Shown piece by piece: positions 1 through 10,323 of a stretch of DNA of 64,000 bases. The stretch covers positions 123,137,116-123,201,115 of the forward strand of contig NC_057797.1 in the NCBI RefSeq assembly GCF_018294505.1, given 5' to 3'. Source of the stretch: Triticum aestivum (Eukaryota; Streptophyta; Magnoliopsida; Poales; Poaceae). Within the stretch, counting starts at the first letter, position 1; every line of letters starts with the position of its first letter. The translations under genes were made by a program, and so were the position numbers. The notes under the pieces were generated by a model. It worked only from the letters and a program-made list of their open reading frames with translations, was not told where the DNA came from and did no database searches.

Positions 1-749
1 CCCCACATGTAAGGTGCTAGCGCTTCTGAAAGACTATGTCTCGGTCATCCGTTTCTCAAACACCATGTAGTGCGAGAAAACAAACGGAGGCGATCGAGTC
101 ATGTGGGGAAAAGTGCGCAAACCTATGCAGAGTGTATAAACTAATCATGATTAGCCGTGTCCCCGGTCATGGACATCTTGAGTATCTAGTTCTTGGATTA
201 TCCTGTTGATCTCATCACGTTACTTTAAATAAATATTGTTGGGTTTTAATGATGTTACTTAATTGGGATTGAGAATGCTGTCAACCATTCTCAATGTTCA
301 ACAACCACCATGATAGTTAATTAAAATGTATTCCTTTGCAGTAGGGAAAAATTGGCTTTACGCAAAAACCTTATAACCATAGAGCTTTTCCACCAGCCAA
401 ATATGCATGTAGTGATAGCCATTATTCATCATTCTCTATGGTGTGAATTTGCCAGTACATTCAATGTACTGACCCGTTTCAGGCTGCAACGTCTCATGTT
501 GCAGGCTTCTTACGACGAGTGAGTGATACGTTAGGGTTACGATTCTACACTCAACTTTGCATTTGGTGTTGATGGGAATCCACAACCTTGTTGCTTCCGC
601 TATTTTGGATTGAGGTAATAGTTTTACGTTACTTTATACATGTGATTTACCTCTGTTATAAATCCTTCGAGTACTGTGTGTGTCAGCATACCGATCCAGG
701 GATGACACTTAAGCACAAAGACTTGATCCATTCGGGTCGGGTCGCTACA
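1..749 (+). repeat. Element G 5' LTR, 3' part only
   Basis: The sequence matches 7107-7848 of the 3' LTR almost base for base from the shared aaggtgctagcgc onward, with scattered substitutions and small indels. It ends in gtcgctaca at 749, directly before the primer-binding site. The upstream ~2.3 kb of this LTR lies outside the window. Confidence 0.9.
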
Positions 750-752
750 AGA

Positions 753-764
753 TGGTATCAGAGC
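753..764 (+). other. Primer-binding site of element G (tRNA-iMet type)
   Basis: The sequence tggtatcagagc is the standard plant LTR-retrotransposon primer-binding site complementary to the 3' end of initiator tRNA-Met. It starts four bases after the 5' LTR end. Confidence 0.9.
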
Positions 765-2140
765 ACATGTTGACTGTAGGACGTGACCCTAGAAATTGGC
801 AAGCCCATAGCAAAGATTTTTCTCTACAACTTTCCCTTTCAAAAAGATCTTTTACCCCTCTTCTCTTCCGAGCTTATTCAAAAATTCCCTTTAGTGAGAC
901 CATACCCCTTTCCCTTTTGACCACTCGAAGATTCGACTGATGAGACCACTCCAAGAAGTACAAGATATTGGGCAACTAAGACCGCCTCGGAATGAGGAGT
1001 ATTTTCCATGCATCTGAATAATGGAAACTACAACGGTTGAAGGCCAAAGACAAGTAGAATTTGAAGGCTCTGAAGAATTCCCAGATTTGTATGACCTAGG
1101 AAGGCTACCCTTATGGAAGTTGGCAGATTATGGAAGATGTCAATACCCGAGAATCAAGGTGTATCAGAGAAAGACTGAAACAAGGAGCATGAGAACTCGA
1201 AATTTTGTCAAAGAAAACCCTAAGGCAGGAGATATCAACTATGGAGAGATAGCTCATGAAAATGACAAGAGAACAACCACGGCTATCCATGAGGTTATCG
1301 CTCGCTTATGCTATTGTCACCGTGCTGAGTTAAGCATGCATATGCATGGAAGGATTAAATGGTAGAAGGCTGATGGAGCACCTATTAGTAAGATGAAGTT
1401 TTAACCTTAGCTAGTGTATCACCAGGATCTGGAGTATTACATCAAGAAGTTAAGATGGAGCCACAAGAAGCCGTATTTGAAAGGAAGCATTTCGTGAAGA
1501 ACTCAGGACCCAAAAGTTGAAAGTAGCCAAGCTAGAGTAGAAAAACCTCGAGATACCGAAGATTCGTCAGGAACGGAAGGACAGTAGTACCATGGTTCAT
1601 GCCAATGTTGAAACCCAGAAGTTTGGAATGCCACTCCAGAAATATTAAAGGACGTCACGAGAAACTTTTTGTCAACAGAGAGGATCTGGCAGAAGAAATT
1701 GAGAAGGACAAGCATGATCGGAAGAAGCCATTGGAGGCATGAACAAGGCTTGAAGAGTTTGGAGACGTTGAAGATTTATTGACCTTTAGAAGACCAAACC
1801 CCTGTTATATACCTACGTTAGATGCGACGTTTGTGAGCTGTCATTTGTTTGATGTTTTTCGACAGCCACAACAAAAATATGTCTTTTCAAAACTTTTGTT
1901 TGTATTGTGTGCATCCCTCTCTATCTCTCTTATCTCACCCCAAACCCATGGACCCAATAGAGGATGAATGGAGATGAGCTTGTATTTTCTGGACCGATGA
2001 GTCAGATGGAGACAGACCGATGGATTCAGAACATGGAAGATCACATGTAGAATAACCCTATAGTTGGAGAGGATATGACCCAGCATGCTCTTCAGTGCTT
2101 TGAAAGAGGTGCTGCTACTTGGTGGAGGATGTAGCAAACC
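765..2140 (+). pseudogene. Element G leader and degraded N-terminal gag region
   Basis: This 1.4-kb stretch lies between the primer-binding site and the zinc-knuckle ORF. A 114-codon ATG-started frame at 1021-1365 (METTTVEGQR...) is open, acidic and basic mixed, and not recognised. From about 2040 the reading frame reads like the end of a retroviral-type gag core (…QHALQCFERGAATWW…), with a TAG stop at about 2132-2134 just before the next ORF. The position and the WW-containing motif are what a Gypsy gag N-terminus would show. The frame is broken by several stops, so this is a relic rather than a functional gene. Confidence 0.5.
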
Positions 2141-2917
2141 ATGAATGGATGGCAAGGAGTAACCACCTGGAGAGAATTTAAGTTGACCTTGCTGAAGTCT
2201 CAGTTTGTGTCCCAGAAATTGAAGCCTTATGGAAAGGATATGAAGAAAACTTATGCATGCAAGCTTTATGGAGAAATAGGACACAACCATAAAGAACACA
2301 AGGATGAATGCCCTAATTGTGAAGGAAGTCACCCAGCTGAAGAATGCCCAATTAGGCAGATTACTTGTTTCTTGTGTGAAGGGACTACCCACTACCCTGC
2401 TCAGTGTCACATTTACCCCATGGTACAAAGAACCATCCAACAGAAGAAAGAAGCAAAGAGAGGAGCCCTTATGGAAAGTTTAGAAGAACCTGTGATGAAG
2501 GAAGATGTGGAGGACACACCCAAAGAAGAGCCAATTAAACCCTGCACCAAGTCATGCTATTCATGTGGAGAAGAAGGACACATCTCCCAGAATTGTTTGA
2601 ATGGGGATTTAGTAGAATTCCCGACAAAGGAAGTAGAGTATGACCCACTGGAAATAGAAGCTCTGATGGGAATGGAAAAGTCCAGAAAGAGAAGTAGATT
2701 GGATTCCAAGAAGGATCTGAGTCATGTCACTTGTTATAAGTGCAAGGAGTCAGGGCACTACCTCAGCAATTGCCCAAAAAGGAAGCCAAGGACCCAAGTA
2801 GGCTACGTAATTACAAGGAAACCTCGAAACTTGTCAGAAGTAATGTGTTTTAGTTGTAAAGGAGCAGGACACTTTGCTAGAGAATGCCCCAAGGAGAAGG
2901 AAACTTGTGCTAGATAG
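2141..2917 (+). CDS. Gag fragment with a tandem set of CCHC zinc knuckles (element G)
   Basis: This 258-residue frame begins in the tail of a gag core (residues 1-30, WREF...F pattern) and continues into repeated retroviral-type zinc knuckles. Five are well formed: residues 57-69 (CX2CX3HX4C), 76-89, 139-152, 198-211 and 236-249 (all CX2CX4HX4C). A sixth, at about 40-57, is degenerate, with tyrosine where the second cysteine is expected. Linkers are acidic or lysine/arginine rich, including a KSRKRSR cluster near 180. Such knuckles bind RNA in the Gag nucleocapsid, but most plant Gypsy gags carry one or two. The ATG is probably internal, because the frame continues upstream past one stop. No protease or polymerase follows in frame. 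A host CNBP-like gene is unlikely, given the flanking LTRs and primer-binding site. Confidence 0.7.
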   Translation: MNGWQGVTTWREFKLTLLKSQFVSQKLKPYGKDMKKTYACKLYGEIGHNHKEHKDECPNCEGSHPAEECPIRQITCFLCEGTTHYPAQCHIYPMVQRTIQQKKEAKRGALMESLEEPVMKEDVEDTPKEEPIKPCTKSCYSCGEEGHISQNCLNGDLVEFPTKEVEYDPLEIEALMGMEKSRKRSRLDSKKDLSHVTCYKCKESGHYLSNCPKRKPRTQVGYVITRKPRNLSEVMCFSCKGAGHFARECPKEKETCAR

Positions 2918-3329
2918 TTGAGTTTGCAACAAAAGCAATGGAGTAGTAGAAGTGAGAACATTTTCTTTTATATTGAGGTGTTGAGTTGAGACATGTAATG
3001 GAAAAGCGAGAGATTGTAATCACTTGAGAATGAATAAAGTTAGCATCATTGGTGCTGATATGGATTTTATGAGTTGTTACTCTATGAAGAAGGATTTTGA
3101 CCATTTCTGAGGATATGAGAAATATGGCCTATGGAAGATTTGTGCATTTTAAGAGTGGTAGTACCCTGTAAGAACCATTGACCCCTGGAAAAGATAAGGA
3201 TACTCCATTGAGTGGATTTCGGACAAAATGAATACGAGTTTTGTCTCGATATGTGTGATGCCCCAAGAGTATGTGGGATGAAGTTGGAGACCGTCAGTTG
3301 TTTGGACCAAATGTGATCAAGGAGTCAGA

Positions 3330-3660
3330 AGAGAATGTTAAGTTGATTCGAGATAGACTGAAGGTAGCTCAGTCCAGGCAAAAGAGTTATGTAGACTCAA
3401 AAACTCAAGGAGGTAGTCTATGAATTGGAGACAGAGCATGTCTTCATGTGTTCCCTCTGCGAGGAGTTAAACTAATTGGAGTTAAGGTAAAGTTAGCCCC
3501 GAGATTTGTAGGACCATACCGAGTTTTGGAGCGTATGAGAGAAGTGGCCTACAAGTTGAGTTACCCGAAGGACTGTCAGGAGTTCATGATGTGTTTCACG
3601 TTTCCCAGTTGAAGAAGTGCCATGCAGAGATGGCCAATATTCCCTTGTAAGGACGCTTGA
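3330..3660 (+). pseudogene. Integrase C-terminal relic (element G)
   Basis: Conceptual reading gives, with stops and a frameshift, the usual end of a chromovirus polyprotein: a D-R-L-K-V-A-Q-S-R-Q-K-S-Y segment, then a GD-x-V/CL patch, then APRFVGPYRVLE, and finally HDVFHVSQLKK. These are the hallmarks of the GPY/F module and the terminal HVSQLKK motif of gypsy integrases. The catalytic core of integrase and all upstream pol domains are missing between 2918 and 3330, so pol suffered a large internal deletion or this is a derived non-autonomous copy. Confidence 0.75.
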
Positions 3661-4819
3661 CCGCGGAAAGGATAATGATGTTCCACGAAGTAGAATATGG
3701 ACTTCATAAGTATAAGTTTTTATCTCGGTATGAGGGATATCCCACGAGGATGAAGAGATGAATTACCATTGGATATAAAGGAGGTATGATGTCGGAAATA
3801 TGGATCAATGGAAACTCCATGATGAGTCTGAGTAATCATGTCTAGTTTGGTGCCAATAGAAGGAAGGAAGACAATACAATTGGATGGATTTAAGAATACT
3901 AGGAAGTTGGAAGTTGGAATAATGATCAGTTGCCCAATGATAAGTTCAAGGACTACAAGTGATGAGATGTGCCATAACCCCGGGCCCCAGAACCTGCCAA
4001 GAAGCAAGCACATTCTTGCTGAAGGAAAAACCCTGGAAGTGGATATACCTTTGTCGACAGACGATTTTATAGGAGTTTACGCAAAACCTGAGAGTTGTGA
4101 AGGAACGATAGATGTTTGTCTGGCTTGCAGAATCAATGGATTTATTCCGAACTTGGTTCGTCGACAAGAGAAATTCTGCAATGCTTGTGAGGATGACCGA
4201 GTGTTACAATGCGAGATTCGCTAAACCGTATACAAGGTAATGATTTGGGTGCGGGATGGATTGATCACCATACCGACTTACTCTTATTATTCGCCTTGCT
4301 ATATGGGATGGTAAATCTGAGTGACTTGCCTATAGTAGAGAGACGACGATATAAACCTTGTTAAACCTTAGAATGGTATAAGAATTTTTCCCTTGTACAC
4401 GGCAGCTTTTGCCAACCGTAGGTTATACGGTGAGGATCAACCCAGACCCATTTCCTGCAGGAGAAACCATAAATTGTTGACCACCATGAGATATCGATAG
4501 TTGTTTAGTTTTGGCGCCCGACCCGTCAGCTAAGAAGACCCAATCTCGAAATAACCTTACCAAGAGGAAAGGACAGAAGAATTGAGGAAAAGGTTATGCC
4601 ACTACCGGAAGAGCCAGAGAAGGAATTTTTCGAGGATTTGAGAAGACCGACACTGTTAACAATATGGATGAAATATATGAGTTTCGATGGAGCTGTAACC
4701 ATGCTTCTAAGGGTGGTAGCACCCCAGACCCCGGAGACGATTGATGGATTTTTTAGGAGACCCCAACCCTAACCCATTTCTTTCTAGCCTCTCCGAATCT
4801 CGAGGACGAGATTCATTTT
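3661..4819 (+). other. Element G 3' internal region, no intact gene
   Basis: This lies between the integrase relic and the purine tract. One 128-codon frame (3838-4224, ATG start) is open but matches nothing I recognise, and its ends read like decayed polyprotein. The rest carries stops in all frames. I interpret it as degraded 3' untranslated or inserted element sequence. Confidence 0.4.
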
Positions 4820-4833
4820 AAGGGTGGTAGGTT
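4820..4833 (+). other. Polypurine tract of element G
   Basis: The sequence aagggtggtaggtt lies directly before the TG that opens the 3' LTR, where plus-strand DNA synthesis is primed. Confidence 0.75.
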
Positions 4834-7800
4834 TGTAACATCCCAAAAATCTAAATTTTGGAATGTTATAATAAATAGATAGATTTGATTGATTGTTTGA
4901 TTGATTGACTGAAAGTGAGTGAATTCGAAACTCTTTGAAAGTTAAATGAGGGAATAAAAGGACTTTCCCAAACTTTCATATTTGCTTTCTGATCTCCATG
5001 AATTCAAATTCTTTTCAAACACAAAACCCCGGAGAGAAGATGACATGACTTCTTCCATTTATTTAAATGACAAGGGGTGTTGAAAATATTTGAATTTCAT
5101 TTGAAAATATTTCCATTCTGAAACTTTATGCAACTCAATGATTTTCATGAGAGAAGATAAAATGACTTCTTCAAATTATATGAAATATGAGTTGGGAGTT
5201 TCAAAGAATTAAATTCAAAGTTCTTTTGAATTTATTTTCAATTTGGAGTTATTTGAGTTTTATTCAAATTATTTTTCTCCAAAAATAAAATATATGGAAA
5301 TTAGGGTAACATGATTCCCTACATAGAAAATTGGAGAAAAATTAATTTGAAATCATTTTGGTATTTTTAAATTGATTTTTGTTGAATTTTAATAGACCAG
5401 TAGCACTCTTTGAATTATTAGAATTTGTGTGTATTTTATTTAATGCTAGAAAAATGTTCATGTCGTAGAAAATCTTTTTCTGAAAATTTTGATATATAAT
5501 ATGCCTATATAAAGTTTTATTTTATTTTCGTTTTTCAGTTTATCGCATTCTGTTTTAAAAAAAACTGTGCGCGCTCCTGAAGCTAACTGTCACCCACGTG
5601 CGCATCAAACTACCAGCGGGCGCCCTAATTTTTTTTATCCTATATGGGCCAGGCCCAGCCAGTCTTTTTAGTTTTTTTTTCTTAGGCCGAATTTTCCAAA
5701 AAAAAAACTGCACCGCGCACGCTGCGGCCGGCCGAAGGCCTTTAGGCCCATCGCCTCTTTTCTTCTCTGTTTCGTATATTTTCGTCTACGTTTAGTCCCA
5801 CATCGTCTAGCCTTTGACCTCTAAACCTCTTTTCCACCAATAAATATAGACCCATAGAGCCTCCAAAAATCATCTGATTCGGGTTAAATCAATATTTTGG
5901 TTTGACTAGATTCATTTAAGAAAAATATATTTCTCCTCTCCGGCGCGACTTCTAGAAATTTTCTCTTCTCTCCAAAGTCATCTTTTGTCTGCCTTATAAA
6001 GGTATCTTTTTTATTTTTTTTCTTCTTATACTTCGTAGTTTATTATTTTTAGACTAATACGATAGAATAATTAGATTATCAATTAGTCTACGTATTTATA
6101 CATTAGACCCTAGCCTGTAGCTATTTTTTTTCTTCCGTAAAACAGCTTGGCCCTGATTTTTCAAATAGCCATAACTTTTTACTCGTTTGTCCAAATCCAA
6201 CGAAACCAACGCCCACTTCTTCGTTATGATCTCCTCTATCCAGTAATCCAACCCAAACATGTTTTTGAAAATTTTAAAATTTGAATTAGATCAGATTTGA
6301 ATTCAAACTTCTTTTGATCATATCTTTTATCCGTAACTCCGTTTGAGTTGATTCTTTTTGCAAATCGAAGCTCTTGACCTAAACATTCTAATAAGGCCAA
6401 ATTCACATAATTTTGGTACTGTTAGAAATTGTTTTATGTTGCAAGAGTTATTTGCTTGGTTTTGATGTTTCCGAATCGTCTTCTTCGTTCTTTCTGATCT
6501 TTTGAGTGATTGCTTATGTGTGGTTACTATTGCTTGCTTACGATAGATTGACCGGAGTGTGACGAGTAGAGCTATCAAGAGTTTTGAGTGCGAATCATCT
6601 TCATCAACATTGCAGGCAAGTTCACACTTTGATCATACCTTTTCTACAACCCAGTTTTATTGCATTAGATCAATCCTTCACACATTGCATGATTAGGATC
6701 TAATTAAATTGTGGGATGGGAAGTAGATGAGGTAGTACCTATTACCTGTTTATTATCAAACCTTTGGGAGTTACTTCTACGTTTGCTTATTATGCCATGC
6801 TATGCTAGTAGACGTGGATTGGGTGAGTGATATCCATGACAGATGTGAGATTGATAATTAATGGTTTATCTAAGGTGGCAACTTAAACACACATCTGGGT
6901 GGATTGAGGCACCTGGGTTATCCAGGACTTGCCTGTTTTTTTTGGACCGCCACCCAGGCTCAAAGGGATCATGAGATTATTCATACTAGAAACTTCCGTG
7001 TGCAGCCACAAGCCATTATGGGCTCTGGCATAGTTGACTAAGTTGTGCGAACTCTTACAGTGGTAGACTAGCAGATGTAGGGGATGTAGGTGGTACGGTC
7101 TACCCGATCGTAAGGTGCTAGCGCTTCTGAAAGACTATGTCTCGGTCATCCGTCTTCTCAAACACCCTGTAGTGCGAGAAACCAAACGGAGGCGATCGAG
7201 TCTTGTGGGGAAAAGTGCGCAAACCTCTGCAGAGTGTATAAACTAATCATGATTAGCCGTGTCCCCGGTTATGGACATCTTGAGTATCTAGTTCTTGGAT
7301 TATCCTGTTGATCTCATCACGTTACTTTAAATGAATATTGTTGGGTTTAATGATGTTACTTAATTGGGATTGAGAATGCTGTCAACCATTCTCAATGTTC
7401 AACAACCACCATGATAGTTAAATAAAATTTATTCCTTTGCAGTAGGGAAAAATTGGCTTTACGCAAAAACCTTATAACCATAGAGCTTTTCCACCAGCCA
7501 AATATGCATGTAGTGATAGCCTTTATTCATCATTCTCTATGGTGTGAATTTGCCAGTACATTCAATGTACTGACCCGTTTCGGGCTGCAACGTCTCATGT
7601 TGCAGGTTTCTTACGACGAGTAAGTGATACGTTAGGGTTACGATTCTACACTCAACTTTGCCGTTGGTGTTGATGGGAATCCACAACCTTGTTTCTTTCG
7701 CTATTTTGGATTGAGGTAATAGTTTTACGTTACTTTATACATGTGATTTACCTCTGTTATAAATCCTTCGAGTACTGTGTGTCAGCATACCGATCCAGGG

Positions 7801-7848
7801 ATGACACTTAAGCACAGAGACTTGATCCATTCGGGTCGGGTCGCTACA
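4834..7848 (+). repeat. Element G 3' LTR (3015 bp)
   Basis: It starts tgtaacatccc and ends gggtcgctaca. An A/T-rich first third (to about 5560) precedes a short GC-rich stretch. A TATA-like run (aataaatata) lies near 5839-5848, after a CCAC-rich segment, and is the likely promoter. Thymine-rich blocks follow at 5920-6130. The last 740 bp are duplicated at the window start. Length, termini and purine tract make this a complete LTR. Confidence 0.88.
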
Positions 7849-8855
7849 GGAGACCATGGACCAGAGGGGAAATCCTTCTCCCATCTAGGGAGAAGGTCAA
7901 GGAAGAAGAAGAAGGAGGGGGGCTCTCTCCCCCTCGCTTCCGGTGGCGTCGGAACGTCGCCGGGGCCATCATCATCCCCGCGATCTTCACCAACACCTAC
8001 GCCATCTCCACCAACATCTCCATCACCTCCCCCACTCTATCTACAACAGTCCACTCTCCCGCAACCAGCTGTACCCTCTACTTGAATATGGTGCTTTATG
8101 CTTCATATTATTATCCAATGATGTGTTGCCATCCTATGATGTCTGAGTAGATTTTCGTTGTCTTATCGGTGATTGGTGAATTAATATGATTGATTTAATT
8201 TTCTTGTGGTTATGTTGCTGTCCTTTGGTGCCCATCATATGAGCGCGCGTGTGGATCACAGCATAGGGTTAGTTGTATGTTTATAGGACTATGTATTGGA
8301 GGGCAAGAGTGACAAAAGCTTCAACCTAGCATAGAAATTGATGCATACCGGATTGAAGGGGGACCAATATATCTTAATGCTATGGTTGAGTTTTACCTTA
8401 ATGAACGTTAGTAGTTGCGGATGCTTGCTAATAGTTCCAATCATAAGTGCATAGAATTCCAAGTCAGGGATGACATGCTAGCAGTGGCCTCTCCCACATA
8501 AAACTTGCTATCGGTCTAATAACGTAGTCAATTGCTTAGGGACAATTTCACAACTCCTACCACCACTTTTAATTCCACACTTGTTATACTAACTTTATTG
8601 TTTCTTTATCTAAACATCCCCTACTTTTTATTTACGCACTCTTTATTATCTTGCAAACCTATCCAAAAACACCTACAGAGTACTTCTAGTTTCATACTTG
8701 TTCTAGGCAAAGCAAACGTTAAGCGTGCGTAGAGTTGTATTGGTGGGCGATAGAACTTGAGAGAATATTTGTTCTACCTTTAGCTCCTTGTTGGGTTCGA
8801 CACTCTTACTTATCGAAAGAGGCTACAATTGTTCCCCTATACTTGTGGGTTATCA
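7849..8855 (+). repeat. Element A 5' LTR, part downstream of the G insertion
   Basis: It is collinear with 13720-14723 of the 3' LTR, beginning in the shared ggagaccatgga block and ending acttgtgggttatca. Element G occupies the site at the corresponding ggaga of the 3' LTR (13714-13718). Confidence 0.9.
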
Positions 8856-8866
8856 AGACCTTTTTC

Positions 8867-8881
8867 TGGCGCCGTTGCCGG
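8867..8881 (+). other. Primer-binding site of element A (tRNA-Asp type)
   Basis: The sequence tggcgccgttgccgg follows the 5' LTR after an 11-base spacer. It matches the tRNA-Asp-derived site characteristic of Athila-lineage elements. Confidence 0.8.
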
Positions 8882-8979
8882 AGAGCCATAGCATGGGGTG
8901 AATATTCTCGTGTGTACTTGTTTGCTTTATCACTAAGTAATTTTTATTTGCTGTTCTTAGTTGTTCTCTATCTTTAGTT

Positions 8980-10323
8980 ATGGATATGGAACACGAAATA
9001 CCAAAAAAATTAGGTTTACTTGCTACTCGTGGAGATGGGGAACCTCCTAAAACCCTCGATGCTCATTATGTGAAATATATTATGTACTACTTTGATAATC
9101 CCGAGAAAACTCCATTCAATTTTGTAATGGGAGACATGTTGGATCAACGTAAATACTTTAGGGATTATCACTTGACTCAAAAAGGGAAACTATTATGGGA
9201 TCAAATTTATATGTTGAAGTGGTATGCTAGGCAACTATGCTTGAGATATGATTATACTTGTTGCTCTAGGATGAAGGCTCCACACCTTCCCTTTTCGTGC
9301 AAATTTAATGATAATAAAACCTTGGCTTCTTATGCTAGAGGTATATATGATTACTATGATGTGGAACGAATAGAAGAATTTGTTGCTTTTAAGGGTGCAT
9401 GTGAAATTGAATCTTTGTTTAAAGAGTTTGAAGATTTTGATGATTCAGTTTATAGAACTGAAAATTTGGCTATCCTTAAACATTGCTATGAGAATTATGA
9501 ATACAATGCCGATATTTATGCGTTTATTAATTAAGTCTCCGCTGTCCAAGAAGAGACTAATATTTTGCAGGAATCTATGGAAGAAGAAATTAATGACATT
9601 GTGAGCTCATTGGATGAAAAAGATGACGAGGAGAGCGAAGAACAAAAGGAGGAAGAGCGGATTGATCACCCGTGCCCACCTTCTAATGAGAGTAACTCTT
9701 CAACTCATACATTGTTTAATTTCCCTTCGTGCTTACCGAAGGATGAATGCTATGATGATTGTTATGATCCCGTTGATTCTTTTGAAATATCCCTTTTTGA
9801 TGATGCTTGCTATGCTTGTGGCCAAGATGCCAATATGAATTATGCTTATGGAGATGAACTTGCTATAGTTCCTTATGTTAAACATGAAATTGTTGCTATT
9901 GCACCCGCGCATGATAGTCCTATTATCTTTTTGAATTCTCCCAACTACACTATATCGGAGAAGTTTACCCTTATTAAGGATTATATTGATGGGTTGCATT
10001 TTACTATTACACATGATGATTTTTATAGATATAATATGCATGTGCTTGCTGCTCCTACTTGCAATTATTATGATAGAGGAACTACATCTCCGCCTCTTTA
10101 TGTTTCCAACACGAAAAAATTGCAAGAAACTGTTTATACTATGCATTGGCCTTTACTTTGTGTGCATGAATTGTTCTTTTATGACATGCTGATGCATAGG
10201 AAGAGAGTTAGACTTCGTCATTACATGATATATGTTACTTTGTGCTCACTACTAAATCACAAATCATTGTTAATTAAAATTGGCTTTGATATACCTTGGG
10301 ATCCGGGTGGATCCATTACTTGA
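8980..10323 (+). pseudogene. Unrecognised ~447-codon ORF of element A (one nonsense codon)
   Basis: The ATG lies about 100 bases after the primer-binding site, the position of gag. The frame runs to a TGA at 10321-10323 and is broken once, by a TAA at 9532-9534; the homologous ORF in element E has a lysine codon there. The product begins MDMEHEIPKKLG. Residues 1-185 are rich in tyrosine and charged residues. The middle (about 195-225) is strongly acidic (DEKDDEESEEQKEEE). The last ~60 residues hold a basic patch (HRKRVRLR) followed by a hydrophobic segment (IYVTLCSLL). There is no zinc knuckle, aspartic protease, reverse transcriptase or integrase motif. Differences from the E copy include, by eye, about ten synonymous and over thirty amino-acid-changing sites in the first 555 nt. 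That is close to neutral, so both copies appear to have decayed since insertion. The function is unknown; a derived Gag or an Athila extra ORF are possibilities. Confidence 0.7.

Larger units (their letters stand above)
1..7848 (+). mobile_element. Element G: gypsy LTR retrotransposon with ~3-kb LTRs (left end cut by window)
   Basis: Two copies of the same LTR flank an internal region of about 4.1 kb. The 5' copy is cut by the window edge (1-749) and the 3' copy is complete (4834-7848). LTR termini are TG and CA. A tRNA-Met-type primer-binding site follows the 5' LTR and a purine tract precedes the 3' LTR. The visible LTR overlap differs at roughly 20-odd positions in about 740 by eye, so the insertion is fairly young. 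The integrase C-terminus resembles chromovirus (Tekay/Del) elements. The region between gag and the integrase tail lacks protease, reverse transcriptase and RNase H. It is inserted in the 5' LTR of element A; the putative TSD is ggaga at 7849-7853, and its partner is off-window. Confidence 0.85.

Noticed and set aside
2141..2917. Host CNBP-like zinc-knuckle gene
   Set aside because: It lies between a primer-binding site and integrase relic of one LTR element, with a gag-core tail upstream in the same frame.
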